DNA of 64,000 nucleotides from Hemibagrus wyckioides (taxonomy: Eukaryota; Chordata; Actinopteri; Siluriformes; Bagridae), in the NCBI RefSeq assembly GCF_019097595.1, contig NC_080723.1, positions 17,229,511 to 17,293,510 on the forward strand. Direction: 5' to 3'. Position numbers and translations under genes: made by a program. Shown piece by piece: positions 1 through 11,925 of the stretch (the first letter of the stretch is position 1; every line of letters starts with the position of its first letter). Below the pieces are notes generated by a model. The model was not told where the DNA came from and made no database searches. It worked only from the letters and a program-made list of their open reading frames with translations.

Positions 1-440
1 TACGTTTTGGGAATGTTTATTTCATGTATTGTACTATTTTGATGGAATGAGTCGAGATTATGTATTGTAGTTCGGGTTATCTTGTGTAGCGGGGGACTTT
101 AATTAGAGTGACACACGGTCAATGCACGTGCAACCCAGCGGCGCATTCCCAGCAAGAATTGATTGATACTGGTGCTGGGAGTTGAGAGAGCACATGCACG
201 TGTACCCTCTGCTATTTCATTATGGAATCAACAGCTAGCCCTGGAACATGTGATGCCTCGTGTTCTTCAGCTCACGTCGCTACACATACAATAAAACCAC
301 TGTTACACACTTTTCTTCCATACAGTGTGTGTGTCTCAGAGAGTAAAAAGGAACGAACCGCAGATAAACTGTTGAGTGTGGAACTGCATCTCGCTCTCTC
401 TGATCTACTAGCACTGCTCGAATGGTCACATCAACTCTCA
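1..440. other. No recognised feature
   Basis: AT-rich sequence with no repeat family or exon that I recognise. A short open frame beginning at 222 runs on into the LINE fragment that follows, so it is not a credible gene. Confidence 0.5.
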
Positions 441-785
441 GGCTACGAGGTAGGTATACATCTGGACTCTTCTCTGTTCTGGCCCCGAGGTGGTGGAATG
501 AACTTCCTCAAGATGTCCCTACAGCCGAGTTACTGACTGTCTTCAGACACTGGATGAAGACCTACCTCCTCCTGAAACACTTAAACTAGCTCTTACTTTC
601 CCTGTTTGCTTTATGTATTTAAAAAAAAATACAGGTCTCAACCAACAGTCATCAGGCTGATGGTATCCTAAGTCTGTGACCTATTGAACCAGTGTTAATG
701 TATTCACTGATAGATGACGTCAAAGCACTCTTGTACATCGCTCTGGATAAGATCATCTGCCAAATGCCAGAAATGGAAATGCAAC
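441..785 (+). repeat. LINE 3' end (L2/CR1-like), truncated
   Basis: Codons 488-589 read RWWNELPQDV followed by PTAELLTVF and MKTYLLLKHLN, then a stop. This is the usual C-terminal tail of fish L2-type LINE polyproteins (a W-N-x-L-P core followed by a K-T-x-L-F/L helix). It is followed by a 3' UTR ending in a motif at 741-775 (tcgctctggataag, then tctgccaaatgcc) that fish LINEs and their SINE partners share. Everything 5' of the last 40 or so codons is absent, as expected of 5'-truncated insertions. Related fragments lie at 38450-38640 and 48000-48290, with a tail-only copy at 44685-44825. The family name is inference; the coding match is read directly. Confidence 0.7.
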
Positions 786-2104
786 TCAAGAAATGTCGCA
801 CCATTGTGTTGCTCTGAGGAATCATCCAGTCTGAATATGTCTCACTACTGCATCATACCTAAGTAAACCGTCCTGCTAATCATTCTAGTATTGCTAATCT
901 TATGCTAGTTGACTAGTTCGCTGTTAAATCTTTAAACAAAGCTAGCTAGAGAGTGTGAGAGCTGTGTATGGTAGCAAATTCTTTACTGCAGCATTCTTTC
1001 ATTGATTCATGTTGGGGTTGTTTCCTTGAGTTGTAACATGCCTTGAGTCTCTTGAAAGTTTGTTCAGCTTCGTTAAGACTATTTATACTGTCTGGACCAA
1101 ATGCTTTATTCATTCATTCCTGTGCAAATGCAAATGGAGGATTATCGTCAAAAATGTCTTCCCCCTGAGCACCTGATTAAACTCTAATAAGCAACATAAG
1201 CTCAAGGATTGTGTCAAACTACATTGTTTTGTTAAATGTTGTACATTTTTGTGTGAAGATGGTGTGAAAGTAAAACATGGTGTAGAATTGGTAATGCTAA
1301 GCCATATAGCAGACTGCGCTACATATTAAGGTTTCGTTACATGAAACTGTTTACTCTGTGTTGGACGGATTTAACGCTGAGATCTGCTGCCGTGGCTGCA
1401 TGATATTTATTCATGAACAACATTGCTACACCATCAAAGTATGAAATGTGGAATATAGCATTTGCATTTAACTACACAAAGTGCAAGGCGGTATACACGA
1501 GGTCAAAGAAGTATCAGTGCTTAACAAGCGTTGAGGAGAATTTTACAGGCACTTCACTGAAAGGTCAGCATGTAAATGAACTACACAAGCAGAAAGCCGC
1601 AGGAGCGGTCATTCGTATTGTTCAGTATCTGGGTTTTTGTTTAAATACCAATTTAATGACCATTTACATTAGTAATTACAGGAAAAACACAAAAATAAAC
1701 ACAAGTTTTTCCGTCAATCTTTTAACACTTCAAGCGTCTCAGAAGGAATAAAAAAGTTACGAAGGATGCTTTTATCATTTTTTTATCATGATTATTACAT
1801 CCTTATTTCTTATATTTGTTTCTCCTTTCTTATTTTTTATCCACATGCTTTGAAATAGAAGTTCCACGTTTCTATAGAAACTGACCTTATTAGAAAAACT
1901 GTACAGTATTGAAACAAATGAGACGGATACAGATGGGTTTCATTCAATTTCTTACAAATGAAGCCGAAAGAAAAGGTATGAAGGCTAACTCAACCCAAAT
2001 ACAGACTGGGAAATGCTTAACCATTCACCTCACAACACTCTTTACACACATATGGACTGTCATAAAGCCTTTCACCTACGTCCAGATTCTGTCCAATCCT
2101 TAAC
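786..2104. other. No recognised feature
   Basis: Unique-looking AT-rich DNA. The open frame 1413-1751 (112 codons) has no recognisable domain, is lysine/asparagine rich as AT-rich chance frames tend to be, and has no supporting context. Confidence 0.45.
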
Positions 2105-2733
2105 ATACATAAACAGATAAATAACATAAAAACCACTGAAGTGAATAATGTTGATTATCTTATTACGTTGGCTCATGTTAAGAGGTGGGATATATTATAC
2201 AGGAAGTGAACAGTCATTTCTCCAAGTTGGTGTAATATATGCAACTGCCCTTGCCTGAGAGACTTTAACAAGGGCCAAATCGTGACGGCTAGACGACTGG
2301 GTCCAAGCATCTCCAAATCAGCAGGTCTAGTGGTGTGTCCCAGTGTGCAGGGGTTAGTGCCTACCAAAAGTGATCCAAGGAAAGATAACCAGTGAGCAGC
2401 AGACAGGGTCACTGATGCATTTGGGGAGTAAGTCCATGGCTAGTCCAGTACAAGGAAGAAATTGTGAGCGGGAGCTGTGTAGTACTAGAACCATTCATTT
2501 TAAAACTGCTGAAAACAAAGTTGATGCTGGATATGATGGAAAGGTGTCAAAATAAACAGCTTGCCAACTGCATCTGGTGCTCGTGTATCTGCAGTCCGGT
2601 CAGAGATCCCATCCAGATTCCTGAGCACCGCTGACCACATGAGAAGGCAGCCTGGTCTGATGAATCCTGTTTTCTTTTACATCACCTACACAATTTTATG
2701 CAGGTGGTTTTAATGTTATGGCTGTTCAGTGTA
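2105..2733 (+). mobile_element. Tc1/mariner-type element, internally deleted copy
   Basis: The right end (2690-2733) carries the TIR-type sequence caggtggttttaatgttatg followed by gctgttcagtgta, which is common in a fish Tc1/mariner family. The left end near 2105-2155 is a degenerate match to the inverted sequence (aaaaccactgaagtg). The internal part follows the 5' half of that family's transposase gene: the region around 2255-2360 corresponds to the helix-turn-helix segment (gacaagggccaa-, gcatctccaaatcagcagg). A later piece at 2650-2690 resembles the region around the first catalytic Asp (ctggtctgatgaatcc). The 3' half, with the second Asp and the Glu, is missing and the remaining frame is broken by stops, so this is a dead non-autonomous copy. 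Confidence 0.75.
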
Positions 2734-3167
2734 CATATTATCACAGCCATTTTCCCACTGGTGCTTGCTGCTTTATGTTCAAATCTGGAGAATTTAATCA
2801 GAGACTCACAAACTGCTCCAATAAAAACATCCTCAGGATAGTAAATCTTATTTCTCTGCTTGAAAATATAAACTCTGGATATAGCTTGTTTTGAATTCGT
2901 ATAGTAATGGATATTGTTGTTCAGATTTGACTCGTTATTTCACAGATTCTTGAACAAAAAGGATCCCAAAAAAATGACGATGTTACTAAATATGCTCTTA
3001 GGGATAAAAGTCCCAGGCTATGCAGTATTATGTCATATTATTATTATAATGTCATACAGTCTTCCTAATAAAACATGGATGAAGTTATACAGCAGTAGTC
3101 GGGTTCTGTAATAACAAAAAAAATAAAAGAAATTATATTTGGCAGAAGCTTTCTCACACTATCTCAC

Positions 3168-3204
<37 letters not shown>

Positions 3205-3561
3205 CTCATTTTGGACAGCAGAATGATTAGAGATTGAAAGCTGTTAGTCTGAGGGCAGTGTGTATTTATGAGTTTGGCCTTCCAAAGATTGTCTGGAGAT
3301 AAAAAATAAATAAATAAATAAATAATGGAGGATGTGAAGAAACAATCCAATATGGCTTGCAGTAATTACAACAAAATTAGCACCAAAATGAGTTTTCAGA
3401 CATTAGACGTGAAGGGATATGAGGAAAGCAGGCTCAACTTGGTATTTAGTGTGAAAATGAACAGAGTAGAGGCAAAAGCTGTGGCAGCACTGAACAAAAT
3501 GTCATTCATTAAAAAATATTTTTTTATTTTTTTTATTTAATTAAAATAAAATTTAATATTC

Positions 3562-3596
<35 letters not shown>

Positions 3597-3855
3597 GTCA
3601 TAGTAGTAGTACTAGTATATACAAATTTCAGAAAATGTATAGATAATTTCAGAATTCTGTAGAAAACAGAATAACACTGTGTTATGAAAAACTCAGCTAA
3701 ACTCCTCCCTCTTATTGAAGTGTTTCTAATATTTTACTTTATTTATAATTATTAAATTCAATTATTAAATTATTATTATATTATAATCAACTGTTTGATC
3801 CTTTCTTAATTCTGTCATTCCTAAACATGTTTTTAAAAAAAAGGACTGGAAAAGT

Positions 3856-3890
<35 letters not shown>

Positions 3891-4495
3891 TTTTTCAGTT
3901 TAATGGTTTATTGTTTTTCAGGGGTTTTAGATGGAACCATTTTTTTTCCAGAAAAGAAGGTTCTATTGGCCAACTGCAGAACCGCAGGGTTTTATATAGA
4001 ATGTCATGGTGTGTGGACATGCTGTTTTTCCACCAAACTAAAAAAAAATATCTCACAAGTTTGGCAATGTGGAACATTTACTTTAATCATCAAACCACCA
4101 TCTAGTTCTGAAGAAGCAGATAAACACTTTTATCCTGCTGCCTGCTCCCTCTGTCATTGTTGCGTATATAAATCTGTATCTTAATCCACCATTTAGTCTG
4201 GTGACATTTGTGAAGCGGTCTGCAAAAACCTGCCATAAAGATTTTCAGTGCGATTTGGCAGAAGATTTGACGCCACAGCTTAATATTAATACACAGTATT
4301 CTAATAAACTAGCTACGTGTCTTCCTGTTGTTTGGCGGCTACGTTCTAATCATCGTCAAAATGTGGAATAGTGCTTATACAATCAGGTTAAATGACAGCA
4401 AAGAAAGTTTCAAATGTTTTGAGATGACTGATGACAAGAAATGCAGAATAGAATCAAGTGAATGAATGTCAGTGATTTGTTTACCGTGAACAAAT
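2734..4495. other. AT-rich spacer with simple repeats
   Basis: Contains a TG tract at 3171-3196, a TTA tract near 3560-3596 and a TTTA tract near 3857-3895. The overlapping open frames at 3827-4184 are made partly by the TTTA tract and have no domain support. Nothing else recognised. Confidence 0.55.
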
Positions 4496-4895
4496 TTTAC
4501 CTGAATTTAAGGTGATGAGCCTTTCTTCCTTCAGGCCATTAGAACCCTCCAATACAGACATGTCCATCTCACAGGTCTCTAGAAGTCCCTAAATACTATC
4601 ACTTTACCGACACACTACTTGTTACACATCTGCAGATTTGGTACATCACTTTTTTGCTCATTTTCTACTGTTACTACATATAATACACACTACAACATAA
4701 ATGCACATCAATATTCAGTTTCTTTCATATTTCATATTTCTTTCATTGATTCTTATTTCACTTTTTTTTATTCGTTTTCTTCCTATGCCAAACACTAAAA
4801 AAGGAGCAGGCTGAGATTTCATTTCACTAGAATTTGTATGCTGTGTATAACCATGTACTGTATGTGATAAATAAAATCCTGAATGAATCTTGAAC
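4496..4895 (+). repeat. LINE-type 3' UTR and tail
   Basis: Begins with a segment of the ttccttcaggccattagaac type, which marks the end of many fish non-LTR polyproteins. It is followed by a pyrimidine-rich UTR and a poly(A)-signal-like aataaa at 4870-4875, then a tail of the tcctgaatgaatcttgaac type. A structurally similar tail is at 61255-61720. Assignment to a Rex/L1-like family is inference. Confidence 0.45.
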
Positions 4896-5114
4896 AGATA
4901 CTGATGCCAATTATCAAAGTTAGAACTTCTTTCCTGATGAAAAATTGTTAATCTTTAATATATGGGATTTTTTCCTGATAATTAGATGAATGTAGATGTA
5001 AAGGTAGGCAGAGCTGCTTTCAGTAGAATTTAATTAAAATCTTTAAAGCTTTAAACCTATCAAAAAATCATCACACTTCACGAAAGTTTTCAACGTGGCC
5101 TATAAACTTAGAGC

Positions 5115-5503
5115 TGCCGTGGACTTTCGCTCCCAGTCACCATCATTCTCCCAAATGGAGAATTCGTGTCACTCCCAAAGAGAACCTCAACATCTTCAGC
5201 TCTGCTACCTCCAGCTCTGACTCCTGTCTCTGTCTCAGTGATACTGTCTCTAAACCATACAGCATGGCCGGTCTCACCACTGTCCTGTACACCTTCCCCT
5301 TGATTCTCGCTGAAATTTTTCTATCACACAGAACTCCCGACACCTTTCTCCACCCATTCCAACCTGCCTGCACTCGCTTCTTGACCTCTTTCGCATGGTT
5401 TAATTTGGCAATGTTTTACGCCGGATGCCCTTCCTGACGCAACCCTCTCTATTTATCCGTGCTTGGGACCGGCACAGAAGTCACTGGACTGTGACCCCCA
5501 TTG
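5115..5503 (-). mobile_element. RTE-clade LINE, internally deleted copy
   Basis: On the minus strand, 5373-5143 reads MQAGWNGWRKVSGVLCDRKI, then SARIKGKVYRTVVRPAMLYG, then a segment ending in LKMLRFSLGVTR. This is the C-terminal part of the RTE reverse-transcriptase polyprotein, after the YLGS block. On its 5' side (5400-5503 on the plus strand) it is joined directly to the RTE 5' leader, which corresponds to 21535-21645 of the larger copy in this window. The junction near 5397-5402 falls at a short catgcgaa-type sequence. The endonuclease and most of the RT are therefore deleted. This copy retains the SARIKGK to LGVTR segment that the larger copy has lost. Confidence 0.8.
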
Positions 5504-8110
5504 AGTCGTGTTTGGGACAATCTGCCTGTATGGAGGAGGAAAAAATTAAAAATCTGACCATATGAACACTTTTCAGTTTAAACACCATGTGCATATATTT
5601 TAATACCGCCGAACATAAAAGGCAAGATGATGAAGTGTGCAGCAGTATAGTATATAGAGTATACAATATGTTTTGTTTATATTTTACAGCCCTAACCTAA
5701 GATCCTATAAGACCCTCCATATGTCTCCATTAACGTTATAACAGGTTTATTGTGCCGCTCTTTGTTCCTTCAGGTCATTTGATGCTGAGATGAGATGGCT
5801 GCTGAACTCTTGACTCGAGTGTTAATGAAATGGCTACACCAAAGGCCACAATAAGTCGCTTTCAATTAACTGTGCCTCGTCATCGGCGTTAGCGAGAACA
5901 GCGCTAATTAGCAAAGCACAGACGACTGTTTTGCTCAGGGGATGCTTTTTTATTGAAGGAAGGCAACACTGTACCCTTGTAATGAATATCAGTCAAAGTT
6001 AATTAGATACCACAGAGGCGAAATTCTGACTAAAACAATCCGTGTCATTCATATATTACATAGCTCGAATTTATTTATTTTTGCCCGATCTATTTTTAAA
6101 CACAAAGCTTTTCTCATGTCAGTCAAAATTTATCTGCATAATAATTAAATCTAATGTCAATGCTGAGCGACAGCTGATAAGGAAGAGGGGGGGAGGAAAA
6201 AAAATCAAGGCGAGCAGAAGAAACGCTGGTGTTCAGTTTAATGCTGAGGGAGGTTTTGATGAGATGAGATAAGATGAGATGAGATGTGATGAGGTGAGAT
6301 TAGTCGCCCAAGCTGTAATGCATGCAGAGTGGGAGAGTTAAAGCCGTGTCCCGATGAATCATTTAGACTGGTGATGTTTTAAGAAACGCACATTGTGAAT
6401 CACTTGCCCTTTTGCTTTTTCCTTCACAAGTGCCCTTTTGAAAGATGGCTTCCTGAATGAACAGAAGGGATTTACAAATTGCTGGTGCTTACTCTAGGTA
6501 CGTCCCAGTGCTGGTATTGCTAGTGTTGGATTGTATCTCAAAAAAACAAGCCTTGTTTTACCAGCAAATAGATAAAATTTCAAAGAAAATAGTGGGTGTT
6601 TATAATAATGTAAGTCTTTCATGAAATCAAAAGGTGTGAAGACGACATTTTACCTTTGTAAGAGATGCTAGATAGCTCACTATCACATTGATGAAGACTG
6701 GTATTAGAATTATTTTATTTTATCATTCTCCTCAGCAATAAAATGTCCAGTGAAGGGGTGATTTTATCATGTACAGTGTTTTTTTTTTTTTTTAATAGAT
6801 CAGATATTTGCTTAACATGATCATATAGTCCCTCTTTGTTCACAACATGCCATCCATTCAGTCAAAGAGGCACTGGAGTGGAGAAGTAGATTCAGTTAGG
6901 GGTCCAGAAAAACACAATTCAATCAGAATGACGATTTATTTATATAGCAGGTATATGACTTCCTTTCTACTCACTTTTATGATTTGGGAAGTGTTTAATA
7001 TCTGGACTAGGTTCACTAATATGCATGCTACAGCACTGCTCCTGTATTTGCTCTTGTTTTTTCCGCTTCATTTCTTCATCCTGTCTTAACTCTCTTATTG
7101 ATTTTTTTTCATCATGGCCTAGTTTTGTCCTGTGCTGCCTGAACAGCAGAGCTTCTGTTGTTGGATGCTTCTCCTTGTGTGTGTGTGTGTGTGTGTTTGT
7201 TAAACATGATTTGGGGGTGTAGGTTATTAGTGAATCCTCATGGCTACCAGTGCTGGCTGTAGATCGTGTCAGGGCTCCTGTGTAAATGAACATGCCTGGA
7301 ACATTCAGCAGTATTAAATGAACAGCTGTGAATTGGAGAGATCTCCACACAGTGCTCAATTCGATTCTGTAGGAGTTAATTGAGCGCTGGCGAATTTCGT
7401 TGCATACACCATTCACCAGCTGCACTCCCTCCACCCACGACCATTCTGCCTGCTTGCCACAAGGACGCTAGTAAACAAAAAAGCTTGATCATTAGTCCTT
7501 GGCGCCGCAAACACGTAAGAGATTTCACTAAAATCCACACTCTTACCAGCTGCACCTGTATAACAGAACCCAGCATTTTGTAATATAGTCATGATTATTG
7601 CTGTTCTTATTGGAGCCATTCTTCAGATGGAAAAAGACCTCGGAGGAGCCATTCAGGAAATGTAAAAAGGAGGGTTTTTTTTGTGTTTGAATGGTTACTC
7701 CAGAACCCTCAAGAAACCATCGGCCTTTAAAAACTTTTTTTTATCCTTTTTTTTGAGAGAAAGGATAAGTGAGAGAATGAAGCAGCATGAGAAATTAGGC
7801 CTTTATCTAACCTATATTAAGAGGATTATTACCACATTATGGGACTGAATATTACAGCACTTTATTGCTACAAAATTAGCTTTTCTGCTGGAATGTTACT
7901 CATCATCTCGAGCACTTCATTCAGCAGAGGAAGGGTTATTATCAATGCCTAGGATCAGAGCTTGATAGATGTCTTACTTAGATTGCCCTTAAACTCTGCA
8001 TATTTTTAACCTGGGCTGTATAAATATTAAAAAAATAAAAAAATAATGTAAAAAAAAAATTGTGACTGATTAATCTGTTTAGGAATTGTTTTACAAATGA
8101 TTAAAATAAA
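5504..8110. other. No gene recognised; simple repeats
   Basis: Mostly unique AT-rich DNA. Visible simple features are a GATGA-like tract at 6252-6300, a poly-T run at 6778-6792 and a TG tract at 7178-7196. The minus-strand frame 6967-7434 (155 codons) runs through the TG tract (a THTHTHTHK stretch) and has no recognisable domain. I see no tRNA, rRNA or exon. Confidence 0.5.
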
Positions 8111-8205
8111 TTTTTTGTTTTTATTATATATATATTATATAATATATATTATATATATTTAATATATATATATATAATAAATATATATAATATATATTTA
8201 TTCAC
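8111..8205. repeat. AT-rich palindromic tract
   Basis: Almost pure A/T with alternating TA runs and TAAT interruptions. Self-complementary over most of its length, so it could extrude a cruciform and replicate with slippage. Confidence 0.8.
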
Positions 8206-8848
8206 TTCTTATTTCGTTATACACGTATAATACATATGTTATTATATAGCATTTCCAGTAAGGGAGCATAGAAGCACCTTGTTTTCTGCAGTGTGCTGTT
8301 TTTTTGTTTTTGTTTAAGCGAAACCAGTGCACCAGTGCACAGGAAGCATTTTGCGTTTGAGTAAGAGACAGCGCTTCAAATTTCCACGTCTCTGATCAGA
8401 GTCCTGACTACTGAACTGGACAGCTGATTAAGACGCACCCTCTCTCTCATCAGGGGTGGTTCATGATATAACCATGAGACCAACTGAGTAAGGAGAACAT
8501 GTTGTATACATACCGAATGATTGTTTTGGCATACATTTTGTCTCTAGCTTTATATTTCTTGTGACTGAATCACACTAGCCAATCAAAATTAACGAAACCA
8601 AGGTGATGATAGGAACAAACATCAATGCTGGGGTGTATATGGAGTCTCTTGATACAAGGTGCCTTAAATATAAGGTTCCTTATCATAAAGGACCTGCAAT
8701 GGTTCTGCAAGAAGGTTCTAGAAAAATGAGTGTTGTATGAAAGCAGTATTTATTAGGAATATCTCAGGGTGAGTATGCATGAGCACAGAAGGTTCTTGTA
8801 TATCAGCTATGTTCGTTATATGGATTTCAAAGGAAAGCGTTTTAAAAG
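8206..8848. other. No recognised feature
   Basis: Unique-looking sequence. The short direct repeat of accagtgcac at 8321-8340 is the only local structure noticed. Confidence 0.45.
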
Positions 8849-9092
8849 AAGAACTGAGGGCAAGAAACGTTTATTATTGCCACATATACATCACAGCACA
8901 GTAGAATTCTTTCCTTCACATGTCCCAGCTGAGGAATTTGGGGTCAGAGTGCAGGGGCAGCTATGATACAGCACCCCTGGAGCAGAGAGGGTTAACAGCT
9001 TTGCTCAGTTGTCTAACAGTGGAGCTTGGTGGTGCTGGGACATGAACCCCAATCCTCTGACCAACAACCCAGAGCCTTAACCGCTGCCCCGT
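8849..9092 (-). mobile_element. tRNA-derived SINE, family A
   Basis: Read on the minus strand this matches the full-length family A copy at 26937-27178: a tRNA-like head (ggttaaggctctgggttgtt type), a B-box-like block with ggttcatgtccc, a middle containing tgctccaggggtgctg, then the tail aataataaacg and cttgccctcagttctt. The extreme 5' part of the head is lost or degraded near 9090. Pol III transcription with LINE-supplied reverse transcription is established for SINEs generally. Confidence 0.75.
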
Positions 9093-9700
9093 TTCTGAAA
9101 AAGTCGGCGGTATGTTTTGTACTTTAAACGAAGCAATTTCAATTGTCATAAGACTTGGAGGCTGGGAGCCAAGAGAATAAATCTGGGAGTATTCTGTCTT
9201 CCCTATCAATCACAGTGATGCTAGACAATCACAGTGTCTTATGCTCTCCTGTGACTTCATGATCAAAAGAGTTGATTTTATTTGCCATCCCCGATGACAT
9301 ATGTTTGAATCACAGGTACGGCTCTGACTTTATCAGATTTCTCTATCTGGTTCAGTAGCTGGTCAATAAACTGCAAACATTGCATTAAATAAGTAAGAAA
9401 TCTAATGACTGTCCAATTTTACTCCCCTGTCTCACATCTAGGAGCAATCTCTAGTCACCAGAGCACATGTTCCTGGGAAGTGAGAGGGATCAGCACTGGG
9501 AGAACTTGTATACACAGACAGCTCAGGATGAAACTGCAGACCCTGGAGCTGTGAGGTGATGACATTACCCAATACCTGCAACCAAGTAATTGTATAATCT
9601 GCAGTCTGGGTAGAAGCCATGGGTTTCAAGTTAATGGGTCACCTTTCTCGGCTGATGAAGTAATGATAGCTATTAGTCATTTTTAAGAATAAGTAATTGA
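9093..9700. other. No recognised feature
   Basis: Unique-looking sequence with no repeat or exon that I can identify. Confidence 0.45.
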
Positions 9701-9702
9701 AA

Positions 9703-9704
9703 TG

Positions 9705-9738
<34 letters not shown>

Positions 9739-9993
9739 TCGCTTTTCAATACTGCTCTTTGTGTGTGTCTGTGTGTGCGCCTTTGCAATTCTGCTCTGTG
9801 TTTGTGTGTGTGTTCCTTTTTCAGTTTTTCTCTATGTGTGTCTATGTTTGTGTTCCTTTTTCAATTCTTCTGTGTGTGTGTGTGCTCCTTTTTGAATCCT
9901 TCTCTATGTGTTTGTATGTGTGTTCCCTTTTTGTGTGTGTGTGTGTGTGTGTGTACATGTTTCTTTTTCAGTTCTGCTCTGTGTGTGTGTTCT
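9703..9993. repeat. TG-rich compound microsatellite
   Basis: A pure TG tract at 9703-9736 followed by about seven irregular units alternating TG runs with ctttttcaattctgctctg-type spacers. This is an expanded dimer-plus-spacer array. Open frames here (MCVCVCVC-type peptides) are products of the repeat. Confidence 0.85.
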
Positions 9994-10734
9994 TTTTGTA
10001 CCTTTTGGTCTATTTTCTCTGCCATACGCATTTTTCCAGCTAAAAGCATGTTTTCCTTCAGCCCTGAGTTACACGTCTTTCTTTTCTAATGGAAGAGTAA
10101 AGAAACTCATAGTATCTGTATTACTCATGTGTTTTTCTAGCTGTGTGTACCTAGACATGTTGTCCAGCACATTGGTCTCAGACAAAGAGATATTATGCCA
10201 TACAAGCCAGATGTGCTGGTTAACTCTTTTTACCAGAGGCCAAAAAGTGGAATTTCGGTCGGTTTCTTCAGTACTGAATATTTTTTATGATTACTCACAC
10301 TGTACAGTGGTGAGTAATGGCTCATATGAGAGTAGACATTCACAAGTGCTCGATTTTTCTATACCTAGCCTACTAGGTTTAAGTGTTATTTGATTATTTG
10401 ATTGTGATTGTGTTTGGTGATTTATGATTGGTTGAGGTGTGAATTGTTTGACTAGCAAGCTGCTCAAACTCCTCTACCTTCCCATCATTCCATCGTTGCT
10501 CACCAGCAGCTAAACACAGACTCATGATACTCTAGACACAGAAACTCAACCACGTCCTGAGTAATCTTATAACAGACTTGGGGTGATAAAATAATTCACG
10601 TGCTTATACTGATTGAAATTGTCTGATACATCGATGAATACCAGTGTACTGCTAGAGCTTAAGTAGCTCTCCTACATGATCCTCACTATGAGAACAGATA
10701 TTACTGCAAATTGTTCTTTCTCTTTCACGCCCTG

Positions 10735-10773
<39 letters not shown>

Positions 10774-11189
10774 TATTTTTCCTACATTCAGACATGTTTT
10801 ATCTGATCTCTTGCTTGGAGTTCAATTACACACTAGTCCCTTTCTCATCACAGGAGAAAGTTTTTTTGTGCTTTTCTGGACTTTTCTGCTGTTCTGAGCT
10901 TTTAGTTGCACTGTATAACTTCACCACCACCATGATCACCTTGCACCAAGATGCCCAGAGTACAGTAAAATTACATTTTACATCCTGGCCTCTGAGGTCA
11001 GAAGTAGGATCAGCCACTGAAGAAATGGTGCACTGAAGAAGAAATATTTGTGGGTCTTTTTTAAGTAATTTCAATAATAATGTTTTTTAATCAGTAGCAT
11101 AAAGCCTTACCTTTAAATTTAATGAAGTAATTAATTAACCTTTACCTTTAATAAATGATATATAATTAAAATAATAAAATAAAATCATA
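9994..11189. other. No gene recognised; CT tract
   Basis: Unique-looking DNA with a CT tract at about 10739-10768. Open frames such as 9908-10393 begin inside the TG repeat and show no domain. Confidence 0.45.
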
Positions 11190-11925
11190 AATTTAGCAAG
11201 CTTCATTCAACAAATTTGTCTCCTTTACATATTTACATGGACACCAGACTGAGCCTCTAATAGATTTACATCCAAATTATATCTGTACATTGTACTTTCT
11301 ACTGTAGCTAAATTATAGTCAACATTATACACCATGAATGTAATACAATTATTAAAATAAATACTCATTCTGCACTTGTTCACTTTAGACCTAACCGTTG
11401 CCTTTACTTCCTGCTTCCAGGTTCACATTTTGTCACTTCAGCTCTGTAATCATCATTGTTCATCATGTATCTTCTGATTAGTCCCACTGTTGTCTCAAAA
11501 AAGCACAAAGGTTCGAATCCACCATAACCTCGGTTTTTTTAAATAACGTGAGAACATTTCATCGCTAGACTCAGGTTCCCACTTTCCATTTACACCTACA
11601 CTTATAATATAAACACAGCATGCACATTCAGCCTGCTGCTTGTCTAAATCTCTGCCAGTTTCTGATCTTGACCTTGTTTCATGTTTAAGGATTATTTGCC
11701 TGAATTCAATAAGCCTCACCTGCAACTGCAAGCGTCTCAACCTCTATTTTACAATTTAGAGGAAATAAATAAATATACACATATCAAGATCAAATGGTGG
11801 ATGTGTCCTGCAACAAGACAACAATCTAAAATCAGATGAAGGTAGGCGCCTACCGGAGTTCAATCAGATCTGTCAAGATGAATTGTGAGTGAAATCGAGT
11901 CAAAAGCTGCTTATAGGAAAGGCTG
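11190..11925. repeat. Diverged duplicated block, copy 1
   Basis: Shares collinear segments with 13215-13735. Both have an actgagcctctaat-like start with gatttacatcca, a shared cacttcagctct with a catcattg block, a gtcccactg/gtcacactg block, and a closing stretch around agatctgtca with gatgaattgtga and gtcaaaagctgctt. Copy 1 holds a 250-bp insert absent from copy 2. Either a local duplication or two copies of an unnamed dispersed element. Confidence 0.65.

Noticed and set aside
9702..10393. Cys-Val-rich frames that might suggest a small cysteine-rich protein
   Set aside because: The CVCVCV pattern is the TG dinucleotide repeat in translation.
11510..11520. tRNA gene suggested by a perfect B box ggttcgaatcc
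   Set aside because: No A box at the right spacing and no cloverleaf stems. Probably chance or a SINE relic.
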